Source of the DNA: Oryza sativa Japonica Group
Lineage: Eukaryota; Streptophyta; Magnoliopsida; Poales; Poaceae
DNA length: 64,000 nt
Direction: 5' to 3'
Assembly: GCF_034140825.1 (NCBI RefSeq)
Contig: NC_089035.1
Location: forward strand, 43,826,001 to 43,890,000
Position 1 is the stretch's first letter, and the number at the start of each line of letters is the position of its first letter. The translations under genes and the position numbers were made by a program. The notes below the pieces were generated by a model that had not been told where the DNA came from, did not search any database, and saw nothing but the letters and a program-made list of their open reading frames with translations. Shown in pieces: positions 11,190 to 22,419 of the stretch.

Positions 11190-11275
11190 TTTTTGGAGTC
11201 CGTCTAGTCAGCTTATTGTACCTGCTCTCAGAAACATTTTTGGAGCCCGCCTAGTCAGCTTATTGTACCCGCACA
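11190..11275. repeat. Tandem duplication at the Harbinger right end
   Basis: The motif TTTTTGGAG-CCGtCTAGTCAG-CTTATTGTACC occurs at about 11190-11222 and again at 11240-11270, with three mismatches by eye. The first copy holds the transposon's right terminus; the second lies just outside it. Confidence 0.75.
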
Positions 11276-12024
11276 TTGATGGCCGATATATGTAAATTTA
11301 ACAAAGAAACGAAAGATGTCCTGCCCTACATTACATTGGCCTGGAATAAAGACAGCTAGCCCAAAAGGTAGTGTGTGTGTGAGAGAGAGAGATATCCTAC
11401 AGTCCATACCGCAAAAGTTGGACTCCAACAAGCTTTGTTGGCCCGCTACCTTTTCATGCATGGCCATTCTTTCTTGCATTCTCATTAGCTTTTACACTGT
11501 CAATCGCATCTCCATGAGGCCACAAGTCCATAAATCATCCAAGAAGCTATCTATTAATATGTTTTTGAATTCTCATTAAATTTTTGTGTCGATCAACTGT
11601 TAATGATGTAACAAAAACCGTTAACGATACAAGAGAATTTAGACGTGTTTTTCTACAATTTAGACTTGTATAGGTCGAATTTGAACTTAGCTTAAATCCA
11701 TATGTCCATAGAGAAATATATCACATATATTAATTCATTTTGCTATTTTTTTTAAAAAAATATCATAGCTATTTGAATGACCTGCGAGCAGGCTTGGAAA
11801 TTTCGGACTGAAATTTCTGAGATTTCGGTCATTTCGGACCCCTCTGATACGATATTATTTCGGCCAAAATATTTCAATTTTTTTATTTTTTTTCATGAAT
11901 TTTGGTAATATTTGTCCAAATTCAACTAAAATTATTCAAAATTTCGGTATTTCGGTGACATCCGATCAAATCGACTAAACCGAAAAGTTTAACCCTACTT
12001 GCGAGAAATGAGAAAACAAAAAAA
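11276..12024. other. Intergenic, AT-rich, no gene seen
   Basis: The frames at 11255-11579 are short and show no recognisable protein. A GA microsatellite lies at 11376-11392. Repeated 'atttcgg' words at 11800-11960 suggest a decayed element, but its type cannot be named. Confidence 0.4.
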
Positions 12025-12385
12025 AGGGAACTATTCTAAACTCTCAAGGGGATGTTCCATCATTATTTGCATGCCACTTAAATAGTTAAAAAAATAAGAA
12101 AATGTATTAACATGTGATATATCACTCCACAAACATGCAACTTAAAATTCACTTTACATGTCACACCGAAAAAACAATATGCCTGTGAATATGTGTTAAC
12201 TAGTTGTAGTTTAATTTAATTTTTTGTTGCGACACGTAGAAGTTGAATTTAAGATGCATATTTGTGGAGTGATATATCAGATGCTAATACATCTTCTCAA
12301 AAAGAATTATTTTTTTGTTAACTCTTTGAGTGTAATGTAAGCAACGAGGGGATATCTCTCGACTATTCGAGAGTTTATAATCCAC
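12025..12385. mobile_element. Foldback (inverted-repeat) MITE
   Basis: Left arm words such as TGATATATCACTCCACAAA (12114-12132) recur as the complement (TTTGTGGAGTGATATATCA, 12261-12279). The ends carry AACTCTC...GGGGAT against ATCCCC...GAGAGTTT. There is no coding sequence. The superfamily is not clear. Confidence 0.6.
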
Positions 12386-12844
12386 TTCACTTCAAAAAAA
12401 AATCTCACTTTTCATGTCTCGGTAGATCTTGCAGGTTATATATGCTTGTTCTTAGTTAAACCATATCGAATATACGAGATAGATAGATCTCAGTAGTAGT
12501 GAAGAGCAGGCGCGCGCAAAAAACAGATTTGAAATAGTTTACTCCAGTAGAAGAAAAAAAAAGAGGTTTGGGGATGCGCAAAAGTTAAGTAGAGACGGTT
12601 CCAGATCATCGTTAAGTAAAGCAAAGTAGATAAAGAAAGTAAAAAAGCAAAAGCAAATTAAAGCAGAGCGCTATAGTAGGTTGCAGAGGCGCAAGTAGCT
12701 AGGTAGGTCGATGTCGATATATGGAGGCCGGAGCACACAAGAAGAGGAGGCTGGATCAGATGGGAGCTATATATGTTAATTATATTATAGCTAGCTGAAT
12801 TTGCAAGCACGTACTACATTGTTAGATTTGATCGATCGGTGAGC

Positions 12845-13807
12845 ATGTATAGCCGGCGGGCAGCGGCGGGAGGAGAGCAGCAGCACCTGAGCAACAGGGT
12901 GGTGGGATTGGTGAACCTGGTGACGCTTGTGGCGTCCGTCCCCATCATCGGCGCGGGGCTCTGGCTGCAGGCTCACGGCGGGTCATCGCCGTGCGGGTCC
13001 GCGCTGCAGGCGCCGCTGCTGGCCATCGGGTTCGTGACCCTCCTCGTCTCGCTGGCTGGCTTCCTAGGCGCCTGCTACCACGTCCCCTCGGCGCTGTGGC
13101 TGTACCTCGCCGCCATGCTGCTCCTCGTGCTGGCCCTGCTCGGGATCACCGTCTTCGGGCTGGCCGTCACCGCGGGAGGGGGCGGCACGCAGGTGGCCGG
13201 CAGGCCCTACCGTGAGTTCCGCCTCGCCGACTACTCGTCGTGGCTGCAGCGCCACGTGCGGGCGGAGCGGTACTGGAGGCCGGCGCTGGCCTGCGTGCTG
13301 GCTGCCAGGGCCTGCGACACCCTCGCCGCCTGGACGCCCCTCGACTACCTCCGCAATGACCTCACGCCCGTGCAGTCCGGTTGCTGCAAGCCGCCCACCG
13401 CGTGCACCTACTATGACGATGCCCAGCAGCAGCAGCAGCAGCCCGACTGCTACCGGTGGAGCAACGCCCCCGGCGTGCTGTGCTACGGGTGCGACTCGTG
13501 CAAGGCCGGCGTGCTGGAGCAGCTGCGTCGCCACTGGCACAACGTCACCATCCTCAACGTCGTCCTCCTCCTGCTTCTCATCCTCTTCTACTCCTGCGCT
13601 TGCTGCGCCTTCCGTAACACTGCCACTGCCACATCCTCCAAGACGATCTTCCATCTCCATCCGCGCTGGGAGTACCGCTGGTATCTACTTTATCTTTGCG
13701 CGCGAGAGAGTGAGCAATCATCCATCTCTACTTCTCTAGCTAGCTTGTAATGTAATTGATCTGGTGCGTACGTGTGCAGGTCAAGGTGGTGGCATGGACG
13801 AAGATAG
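12845..13807 (+). CDS. Tetraspanin
   Basis: Two exons, 12845-13680 and 13780-13807, give 287 aa. Four membrane spans are visible at about 19-41, 57-77, 84-108 and 234-256, with a small loop between spans 1 and 2 and a large Cys-rich loop (about 109-233) holding the plant tetraspanin signature GCCKPP (179-184). Joining the last 28 nt after the GTGCAG acceptor gives the tail 'YRWSRWWHGRR', which is the usual plant tetraspanin ending; reading through the intron instead gives an unrelated tail. A poly-Gln stretch (194-199) lies in the large loop. Tetraspanins organise membrane microdomains, and plant members act in development and vesicle traffic. The ATG at 12845 is chosen because the frame upstream only offers GTG. 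A TATA-like stretch lies at 12769-12787. Confidence 0.92.
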
Positions 13808-14336
13808 CTAGCTGCACTGGTGAAACCAAATTAAGTTTACCTCCTTTGCCTTCAGCAGGATACTTACATAATTTAGGCACACGCGCCGTACCGCTGCTGT
13901 AATTAGTTCTCAACGTTTCTCAGGTTTTTTTTTACCTAATTAGTTCTCAGTGTCTCAGTTTGTTCATGTGGATATACATTTACTTATTTTGTTGAGAGAA
14001 AGACATGCATGCATCCATCTCAACATTCATGCATTTTAGTATATCAATTGCATGCTTATGTCTTCTCAATTCTGTTGTTGCTCCATTCCTCTCTCTAATA
14101 TTATCTCCTTTTTTTCCTTTTCGTTTTTTTCACATTTTGTTATGGGATGGTATGGTGGTGAAAAAGGTTGAAAAAGAAAAAGGCATGTGGATTCCCTACG
14201 CACATGCATGAGCTTTCCGACACACATGTTGTCGGCGTGCCATACGTGTTCACACGGCGATACATACATTTCGCGCATTAGACCTCCCCCAATTTTGGGG
14301 CATTTCAACAAATAAGACACCATATATTATTTGGAT
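13808..14336. other. Tetraspanin 3' flank, no gene seen
   Basis: T-rich sequence that should include the 3' UTR; AATTAG/AATTAA words around 13900-13950 could serve in polyadenylation. No RNA gene or transposon end was recognised. Confidence 0.4.
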
Positions 14337-15310
14337 TTATGATTGGAAGTGTAAATTGAGTCGTTCTTCCGTCTGGGAGAGGCAGGCGGCATGTGGAGCC
14401 GACAATGGGAGGTCACCGCTCGGTCGATGGGCGCCGTTGACGAAGGTAAGTAGCAAGTGTCTTGGAGGATGACTCGGCAAATGGAAAAGGGTGCTCATTA
14501 AACACCACATAGCAGGAGATAATAACTTGATTAGAAATATGATCCAGACACCGATATCATTTATGGTATGTGGGATAGCCAAGAGAAATGAACAAGGTGG
14601 AGCAGGAGAGAGAGTTTGTGTGGGACAATAGCCGAGAGGTTTGGATAGCATTTACAGTCGAAGACACGAAAATGGTTTAGGATGGGTGGATGCCATTAAA
14701 CGCAAAGTACGATGTGTGGAACTCTTAGAGTTTTGGTGGGGGTGGCGGTTGATAAAATATACGGTGGTATGAAGGGCCTCAACCCAAGAAGATGAGGGGA
14801 GACTTGCCTGGAAGAGTAGGGAGCGCACGATGTTATATATTAACCAAATGACCCATGCTCTCAACGTTGTCATTCTGAGGAGAAATTGGGGGTAGGACAC
14901 GCGCAACGCAACTCCCTCCGTGAGGAAGAAGGTGCGGGAGGTGGTGTTATCTAACTCGTCACCATTTGTCGTACTGCATACTGTGGATAGTTTTAGAAAA
15001 CCAAGTCTTGACATAAGCAAATATGTTAGATAAAGTGCGAAAAGTGTCAAACTTAAAACAAAGAGGAAATATCCACGGATAGTGAGAGTAGTCTCAAGTA
15101 TAACCAAGTAGTATTTATATTTAGAATCACTAGGCACAGGAGAAGTCCACAAAACATATATAGTGAATTAAATCAAAATTGGAGGTAACTCTAGTGAAAC
15201 CGGTGTGAGGCAAAGAGGTGGTGTCGACTGCCTCTGTGAGGGTAGGGGGGGTCGGTCATGACACGTGATAGAGAGAGATGGCGGCAACATACAGTGCGAG
15301 TTAGGGTTTG
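14337..15310 (-). mobile_element. Ty1/Copia retrotransposon fossil (pol fragment)
   Basis: Minus-strand fragments resemble the integrase part of Copia polyprotein, with words such as 'SLLFQASLPSSSWVEALHTTVYFINRHP'. No LTRs were found around it. It is a broken, partial copy with several breaks and looks old. Confidence 0.65.
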
Positions 15311-15650
15311 GAGCGGAAGCGGAAAACATCTAATACCATGAAAAACTGAGTCAACACGATAATTGTTTTAATCACAACCATGAGTACATAGGCATGTACA
15401 TCCTTATTTACAATCGACCTGTAGAAACAAAATCGAGAATCAAATAAAACCGGTAATAGATAAGATTATAAAACCATATCTCTAATCGTGATCTATTCAT
15501 TTATATACGTATTTCTTTCTGAGGTGTTGGATTCTTTTAGACCGGTATAGGTTGGATTTGAACCAAGATTGAGGAATAATTACATGAAAAATTATTAATA
15601 TCAAAGTATGTCATTTAGGGGAATATCAAAGCATGTTTTAGTTTGATATA
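15311..15650. other. Intergenic, nothing recognised
   Basis: AT-rich DNA between the Copia fossil and the next MITE. No frames or known ends. Confidence 0.4.
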
Positions 15651-15810
15651 CTCCCTCCATCTATACTTTTAATAGTCATATTTCTAAATCTGAAAAATTT
15701 ATTTTTGATAGGCATATTTCAATCCAACAACCTATTATCTTAATGATTTTCTCAGATTTAATGCATGACTCTCCATTTTTCCACACAAGATTGGTTACAT
15801 GGGCATCGAG

Positions 15811-15845
<35 letters not shown>

Positions 15846-15964
15846 TGAATCGCTTGTTTACGAGGAATTACTAGTAGCATGTTTAAATTGATGATAAGTA
15901 GAATTACTTATCCTTGGTCTATATGCTAAGATGAAATATGATTATCAAAACTAGATAGAGGGAG
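15651..15964. mobile_element. Stowaway MITE with internal (TA)n
   Basis: The ends CTCCCTCCATCTAT and ATAGAGGGAG are inverted copies that extend about 30 bp with mismatches, and both sides carry TA (15649-15650, 15965-15966). A (TA)n tract lies at about 15813-15842. Tc1/mariner-related, non-coding. Confidence 0.85.
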
Positions 15965-16008
15965 TATTAGGAAAATGCGCATTTGGTCGAACAGAATTAC
16001 TATTATTA

Positions 16009-16500
16009 GAGCAAGTACAATAGCAAACTATTAGCCAGCTACAAATATATTTTAATAAGATAAAAGATGAGAGAGAAGAGCAACGGGCTATAGATCCGTA
16101 GCCAGTTGCAGCACGGACTCCAAGACGCAATGTGTGTATGACAGGTGGGACCATATACTAATAGTATAGTAAGTAATTATTGTATGAATTAGCTATTAGG
16201 GGTGTGTTTGAGGAGAAGGAGATTGGGGAGATTGGGAAGATACGTAAAACGAGGTGAGCCATTAGCGCATGATTAATTGAGTATTAAATATTTTAAATTT
16301 CAAAAATGGATTAATATGACTTTTAAAGCAACTTTCCTATAGAAAATTTTTGCAAAATACGCACCGTTTAGTAGTTTGGGAAGCGTGCGCGCGGAAAACG
16401 ATGTGCTTTCTCACCCTATATCACACAAACGAATGCAGCCTAGATTGACAATAGATGAATTGGAGCTAGTAGTGGGCTATACTATTATCGGCATGTTGTG
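16009..16500. mobile_element. Harbinger-type MITE interrupted by a Tourist-like MITE
   Basis: The outer element starts GAGCAAGTACAATAG (16009) after TTA. Its body (about 16040-16200) is the reverse complement of the MITE at 29391-29945 ('gtagccagttgcagcacggact'). It is broken at about 16203 by a 237-bp insert and resumes at about 16441 ('attgacaatagatgaattgg...ctatactatta'). Confidence 0.7.
16204..16440. mobile_element. Nested Tourist-like MITE
   Basis: The left end GGGGTGTGTTTG and right end CACAAACGAATGCAGCC are roughly inverted. The interior has the 'cattagc(g/a)c(a/g)tgattaatt(g/a)agtatta' and 'cgtttagtagtttgg(g/a)a(a/g)gcgtgcgcgc' blocks seen also at 29190-29362. It sits inside the outer MITE and is therefore younger. 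Confidence 0.65.
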
Positions 16501-16565
16501 AGGAAAGGCGTATTTTCGTGAATCCCGTGTTTATTCAGGGGGTAACGCAGAGCAAAACAGACGCC

Positions 16566-16590
16566 ACGCGTCATGTGGTGATTGGTCCTG
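16566..16590 (+). promoter_or_regulatory. Candidate ER-stress (UPR) promoter elements
   Basis: About 110-130 bp before the P58IPK ATG lie ACGCGTCAT (16566-16574), the complement of ATGACGCGT, the core I recall for the rice pUPRE-II, and ATTGGTCC (16581-16588), the first half of the P-UPRE (recalled as ATTGGTCCACGTCATC), followed five bases later by ACGTG. P58IPK is a known UPR target in other organisms. Motif assignment is from memory and unscored. Confidence 0.5.
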
Positions 16591-16698
16591 GCTACGTGTC
16601 CCGTTTCCGTCCCAGTTAACTTGTGTACGCGAATGAATGAGAAAATTTGAGTCTAATTTAGCAGGCAGAACTAAGAGAGCACGGCGGCGGCGGCGGCG

Positions 16699-19600
16699 AT
16701 GGCGCGGTGGCCGTGGAGGTGGAGGGTGCTGCTGCCGCTGCTTCTCCTTCACTCCTCCCCCGTCTTCGCGCAAGGTACTGCGACCCCCGCTTTCTCTCTC
16801 TCTCTCTCTCTTTCTTGCGCGGCGGCGCTTCCTCTTGGCCCCGCCACCCCCAGCCCCAAATGGCAAATACTGCAAGTGAATCATCCATCATACAGATAAG
16901 ATGAACGCGAGACTCGTCATCTCATTCCACCACAGCAGTGTTCTGCATCCATCTGCGATACCATTGGATCGTTTCTAACACAAGATATTTGGATCTTAGA
17001 GCCACCCTTGGATCCTAAATTTAACGGGACCACTGCATCCTAAATTTGCTATTTAACATATTGATTTCATGGATCAGCAATGCCCTAAGTTTCTTTTCAC
17101 TCCAATTAGCACTACGTCTACACAAAATGGATGTTTCCTTTATGCCTCCTGGTAGACTAAGTATCATTTTTCCCCTCATTTTTTCAGAAGGCCAAGATAA
17201 TGATCCCTCTACTTTGTTCAAACGAGCCTCAGAAATGATGAACCTAAGGAAATATGATGGATCACTTGGTCTGCTAAATGCTGTGTTGGAGGTTGACCCA
17301 AATCACTCAGAAGCTTACAGGCAGCGTGCATCTGTGCTTCGTCACAAGTGCAGGTAAAAAATTTGTGTGTCCGTTACTTTAGTTTATAATCCATTCATGT
17401 TTGATTCACATATTTTCCTCAGTTCAAAGTTACTTACCAGAAAAATAATTACTTGCCACCGCCAGAAAGCTAAACTCCCATTTTCTCTTGCCCCAAAAAT
17501 GTCTAAAGACTTGTACCATTAAAGAACCGTTAAGCTAATATGCCTACTTATAACATTGTCAGTTTTACACGTATGTGTCACCTTTCCGTATCCCTTACTT
17601 GTTTCAATGTGTTTTTTCTGAAGTCTAGGTACAAGGAAGCGGAGGGTGACTATAGCAAATACCTGGAGCTAAAACCTGGGAGTTCTTCTGTGGAAAAGGA
17701 ATTATCTCAACTGCTTCAGGCTCAAAATGCATTAGAGTCTGCTTATGGCCAATTTGAATCTCATGACTTCTCAAAAGTCCTGGAGTACATCAACAAAATT
17801 GTGCTTGTTTTTTCTCCAAACTGCTTAAAGGTATATTTCAGAGGATAGTAGGAATCATGGACAGCTAAATATTTCATCTAATTTTGTCTCAGTAAGCTGC
17901 AGTACTAAAGATTGATTTTTCAGGCGAAGCTTCTCAAGGCTAAAGCATTGCTAGCACTTGAAGACTACTCAAGTGTTATCTCAGAAACAGGATTTATTCT
18001 GAAGGAAGATGAAGATAACCTGGATGCCTTGTTGCTTCGTGGCCGAGCATATTACTACCTCGCTGATCATGATGTTGCATCCAGGTAAAGCGTATCTGGT
18101 ATTTTAGGTTTGGACAAGTGCATGCTTGTTTGTGCCTGCACACACAAATGCAGTACTAGATAAATGTGCTAGCTTTAAATATTTGTACAGTGATGACAAT
18201 ATTAATTGTTTAGGCACTACCAGAAAGGCCTTCGTCTAGACCCTGAACATTCAGAACTGAAGAAAGCATATTTTGGGTTGAAAAATCTTCTGAAGAAGAC
18301 TAAGAGTGTGAGTATGATTTCTTTGTATCAACAAATTAGGGGCTTACTGCATCATAGTAATAGGATCAAACGGTGTGCATGCAGGCTGAAGATAATGCTG
18401 CCAAGGGTAAGCTACGTGTGTCTGCTGAGGACTACAAGGCAGCCCTAGCAATGGATCCAGATCATACTTCTTACAATGTACATCTTTATCTTGGGCTATG
18501 TAAGGTTCTGGTTAAACTCGGAAGAGGCAAGGAGGCTATCAGTAGCTGTACAGAAGCACTCAACATAGATGGAGAACTTGTTGATGCATTAACACAGGTT
18601 ACATTACTTGCTTGGCATGTACAGAAATACACATTTTTCTAATTTAGAGTTCGTATTATTCGATGTTGAAATTTCCGTGAAAAAAAGAAGGGAATTTCAG
18701 TCTGATTGCCCTGCCATTAATGTTGAATCTTGGACTCCTTCCGCACACTGATGCCACATTATTGAGCAAGTTGTGAGCATGCAGACATGCAGTCGCATTA
18801 GCCTGTCCTGCTAATTCTGTATTTTAAACCACAAGACTTGGGAAAGCTGCAACTGTTATTCAGAAACCACAAAAAATGTAATTCAGTATGCACAATCAAT
18901 GTGTTCTGATTTTGTGAGTGAATAAGTGATGCAAAAAAAAAGTAATGTATATTTGTTTGGTAGTGTTGCACCAGGAAACTAAGTTATGCACCAGACAATG
19001 CAATTGAATTAGTTGTTATAGCCAGATCTCACTAGTCTGTTACTTCATCTGCTTGTTGTATGTTACCTTCTACTGGTTGCAGAGAGGTGAAGCTAAGCTT
19101 CTTACAGAAGACTGGGAAGGAGCGGTTCAGGATCTAAAAGAAGCTTCCCAGAAATCTCCCCAGGCAAGTTTTATGTGGACCTATCTCTTTTTTCCCCTAC
19201 CCTCCTAGGCAAATGTTAGGGATAAGTGTGCTCATATATCAGCATATCTTCTTTTTTGTCGTTTGAAAACATTCATATTGCTATTTGAGTTCCCATCAAA
19301 TAATCTGCTTATGTGGCTACGCGGTGTGTTGATCTCATTTTCTTTTAGATTTGGGAACACAATATTTTTAGTGTAATTGTGCTGCAATCAAATTATCATG
19401 AAACATAGTTCCAAATGGATGAAACATCTAGTTTTAGTCGATTGGATAGACAATATGCGAAAACAATTATTTGTTTTTTACGGTAGTCATCTGATGATAC
19501 TTTTACTCCCCGTGATGTATTTCTATTTGCTGCCCTTCTGCCAGCAATCTTTGTTATCCGGTTTTTGCAGCGTGGGATCGTAGGTTGCATATATTTCTCT

Positions 19601-20796
19601 AGCACCTATGCATGCAATGGATGAGTTGATAAAACTAGATTTGCACATTACTATTGTTAGTACTACTAATAATAAAGTGGGGCACCGAAGAGGAACTTTA
19701 TGCCAATGTATTTATGAATAAGCAACAGGATCTCATCAAGATCTTAAACTAGCGGAAAAGGTGAGGGCGGTCAGAGTATCGAACATGTGTGAGCCCCGCT
19801 TGACGGCTGCCCCTTCCAGCACAGTTCTCAAATAATATTGATAGTTACACAAATTGCTTCTCAGCTATATTACAAATAGGAAGTTAACTTGTTGCTTCCA
19901 TGTTTCTTTAACATCAGGAATTGAATCCAAAGGTCATGTGCTTTTAATGGAATGCTTTATTAGATTTATCTATCTAGCAGACTTGGTCTCTGCCCCTTTT
20001 CTGTATTTTTTTGGTACAAATGTAACAACGGTTTGCACTGTTCATGCTCAGGACATGGGAATCCGAGAAGCACTAATGAGAGCTGAAAAGCAGCTTAAGT
20101 TAAGCAAAAGAAAAGATTGGTATAAGATCCTTGGCATTTCAAAGACGGCATCAGCTGCAGATATTAAGCGTGCCTACAAGAAGTTGGCACTGCAGTGGCA
20201 TCCAGATAAAAATGTAGATAACCGAGAAGAAGCAGAAAACATGTTTCGAGAAATTGCTGCAGCTTATGAGGTATGAATAAACAAAATTGAACCGTACTAA
20301 GTATTTAATGTTCTATGAGATGACATTTTCTATTAATATGGTTAATTTAAAATACTCATGCATTCCAAGTTTCTAGCCCTGGTGTTGTACTATGAATAAG
20401 AACTAGCTGAAGTGCATTTCATCCACAAAATATATCATGCTAGACACCGCGTGTGTCCGAGAGAAAAAAGTGTCCCAATAACATAAATTCTGGTCACCCA
20501 TATTTAGCGATAGGCATGTTTGTTTTGAATCAGATCGACATGCTGCAGATGCCACGCGTGTCTTTTAACAATGCGCAATCGGCAATTTGCAGGTTCTTGG
20601 GGATGAAGATAAACGTGTAAGATACGACCGAGGAGAGGATCTTGATGAGATGAATATGGGAGGAGGAGGTGGTGGTTTCAATCCTTTTGGGGGAGGTGGT
20701 CAGCAATACACATTCCATTACGATGGTGGATTCTATGGAGGAGGAGGATTCCCCGGGGGCGGCTTTCCTGGAGGATTTCAGTTCAACTTTGGATAG
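16699..20796 (+). CDS. P58IPK: P58IPK/DNAJC3-like ER co-chaperone (TPR + J domain)
   Basis: Nine exons: 16699-16774, 17188-17353, 17629-17830, 17924-18084, 18214-18307, 18385-18597, 19083-19163, 20052-20270, 20593-20796; 471 aa, in phase throughout. Signal peptide 1-25 ('[20 protein letters not shown]'), then TPR repeats over about 30-330, a J domain at about 353-420 with HPD at 381-383, and a Gly/Phe-rich tail ending QFNFG. Family members sit in the ER lumen, bind unfolded protein through the TPRs and recruit BiP through the J domain. The length agrees with plant and animal homologues (about 480-500 aa). Intron 7 uses a GC donor (CCCAG|GCAAGT, 19164), the consensus form of GC-AG introns. No KDEL-type retention signal is seen, as is usual for the family. 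UPR-like motifs lie upstream. Confidence 0.96.
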
Positions 20797-21255
20797 AAAG
20801 TTACTGTCTGTGGAGTTGGAGTTTGTATGTTTGTTTGTTTTAGGAACGCTGATAAGCTTAACAACAGGTATTGATTGTAGGCAGTCAGGCCGACCGACCG
20901 ATCGATCAAGATGAGAATCGTATACAAGTGTTGTTTAAGCACCATCAAATTTTCCTTAAGTTGTATCCTTCCTTGGGATTTTCTGACGCATATGATCCAA
21001 TCGAAATAAACTGAGCCTTACTGTGGAGCTAGCTGTTTCACTTTCACTAGCCAAGGATTTGCGCCGAAACCATAAAAACCGAAGGTCCATTCCATGTATT
21101 GTGATCGGAGTCGGCACGCAACAGAAAAACTAACCCAAAAAAAAAACTTAGATCCTCTGAAGAAACATACTGAACCACTCGCTGGACCGTCTAGCCATCA
21201 GTCAACCATGAGCGTCATGTCTAACAATCTCCATGTTAACTGTAACATCTGGCTA
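20797..21255. other. P58IPK 3' UTR and spacer
   Basis: The 3' UTR probably ends near 21010; AATAAA occurs at 21005-21010 (AAATAAAC context). The rest has no recognised feature. Confidence 0.5.
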
Positions 21256-21500
21256 GCTAACTTTCTCTGTTTTATATTGTATAAGAAGCTTTCTAAAGTC
21301 AAACATTTTTTTAAACTTAGATCAAATCTATATAGAAAACATAATAACATTTTAACATAAAACAAATATAATATCAAATTATATTTAATAAAATTAATTA
21401 GGTGTTTTAAATGTTGCTAAGCTTTTCTATAAAAATTATTAAACTTAAGAAAAATTGACTTAAAAAAAGTCAAAATGTCGTATGATATGAAAGGGAGAGA
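21256..21500. mobile_element. Diverged Stowaway-like MITE
   Basis: CTTTCTCTGTTTTATATTGTA at the left and the inverted form (gatatgaaagggagag) at the right, plus 'aagtcaaa(c/a)' words near both ends as in other rice Stowaways. It lies between the 3' ends of P58IPK and the MYB gene. Confidence 0.6.
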
Positions 21501-21601
21501 GGAGGTTTAAAGTGATTTGGAAGTCAAGCATGCAACTCCTCCTGAGAAATTTTTATTTGATGATCGATCGATGTTTGAACAAAGTCTGAAAATGAATGCT
21601 C

Positions 21602-22354
21602 CTAATTTGGGGGCCTACGGCTGCAGGAGGCCAGGGCCATGAGGGAGTAGGCGAGCTGCGCAGTATGGCGCTGCACCTCTTCCCTCACCATCTGTCGCAT
21701 CACCTGCAACATGACACGCGATGCCGATGATGATCTGCTGCTGCCGTCTTGGATCTCAGAAGCAGCTGCCAGTGCCCTGGGCGGCGGCGGTGCCACCTCA
21801 ACCTCAGCAGCAGCAGCAGCGGCGCCGGGCAGGGAAAGGCTAAGGCTCAGGGTCAGCGACGGTAGTGTCTCCTGGGCCTGGGCCTGGATGATGGCGGGCG
21901 GCGTGACCGGCCGATCTGCAGGCTCGTCGTCGTCGTTGAGCACGACGATGCAGTCAGGTGGAATATTAATTGGATCGGGCAGCAGATCAGGGTCCTTGGA
22001 TTTGAATTTGGCTTGGCGGCGGAGGCACCTCCGGAGGTTGGAGTTCCAGTGGTTCTTGACGGAGTTGTCGGTGCGGCCGGGGAGGAGGCGGGCGATGGTG
22101 GCCCACTTGTTCCCGTGGCGGGCATGGGCGGCGGCGAGGAGGGCATCCTCTTGCGGGGTGAAGGGGCGGTGCTGCACGGCCGGGCTCAGCTGGTTGCACC
22201 ACCGCAGCCGGCACGACTTGCCGGAGCGCCCCGGGATGGCGCCGCTGATGATGCTCCACCGGTGGGGGCCATGCTGCGCCACCAGCCTCGTCAGCAGCGC
22301 GTCCTCTTCCGCCCTCCACGACCCCTTCTTCCTTGTCTTGCTACACATCCCCAT
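21602..22354 (-). CDS. R2R3-MYB transcription factor, subgroup-22-like (MYB44/70/73/77 group)
   Basis: Single exon, 250 aa, as usual for this intron-poor subgroup. R2 covers about 9-58 with Trp 13, 33, 52; R3 covers about 61-109 with Phe 65, Trp 84, 103. The blocks 'IPGRSGKSCRLRWCNQLSP' and 'NKWATIARLLPGRTDNSVKNHW' are near-identical to MYB44-type proteins. After the DNA-binding region come an acidic stretch, an EAR-like repressor motif (TLSLSLSLPG, about 168-178), an Ala-rich part, and a conserved helix 'MLQVMRQMVREEVQRH' similar to the group's C-terminal 'MQEMIRKEV'. It is a nuclear factor; relatives act in ABA, stress and auxin responses. The typical TGLYMSP motif is not seen, so it is a divergent member. 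A TATA box (TATATAG on the minus strand) lies about 60 bp upstream. Confidence 0.93.
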   Translation of the reverse strand: MGMCSKTRKKGSWRAEEDALLTRLVAQHGPHRWSIISGAIPGRSGKSCRLRWCNQLSPAVQHRPFTPQEDALLAAAHARHGNKWATIARLLPGRTDNSVKNHWNSNLRRCLRRQAKFKSKDPDLLPDPINIPPDCIVVLNDDDEPADRPVTPPAIIQAQAQETLPSLTLSLSLSLPGAAAAAAEVEVAPPPPRALAAASEIQDGSSRSSSASRVMLQVMRQMVREEVQRHTAQLAYSLMALASCSRRPPN

Positions 22355-22411
22355 TTACCTTCACTTCAATTCCCTAGCTAGCTCCCCTCGCTCGTCGACA
22401 ATGCAAGCGCG

Positions 22412-22419
22412 CTATATAT
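22412..22419 (-). promoter_or_regulatory. Probable TATA box of the MYB gene
   Basis: TATATAGC on the minus strand, about 60 bp before the ATG at 22354. The spacing would leave a short 5' UTR of about 25-30 bases. Confidence 0.5.

Larger units (their letters stand above)
7088..11228 (-). mobile_element. Decayed PIF/Harbinger DNA transposon
   Basis: The left end at 7086-7094 (CTGAGAGCA) matches the complement of the right end at 11220-11228 (TGCTCTCAG). Adjoining sequence resembles the GAGCARGTACAATAG end type shared by several MITEs in this window (16009, 29391), which may be its deletion derivatives. Inside lie a PIF-type transposase C-terminal part (9211-10026, minus) and the first exon of a likely second Harbinger protein (10393-10628, minus). 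A solo LTR sits just inside the left end. The transposase N-terminal half and most of the second gene are gone, so the element is not autonomous. Exact termini and target duplication are uncertain. Confidence 0.75.
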
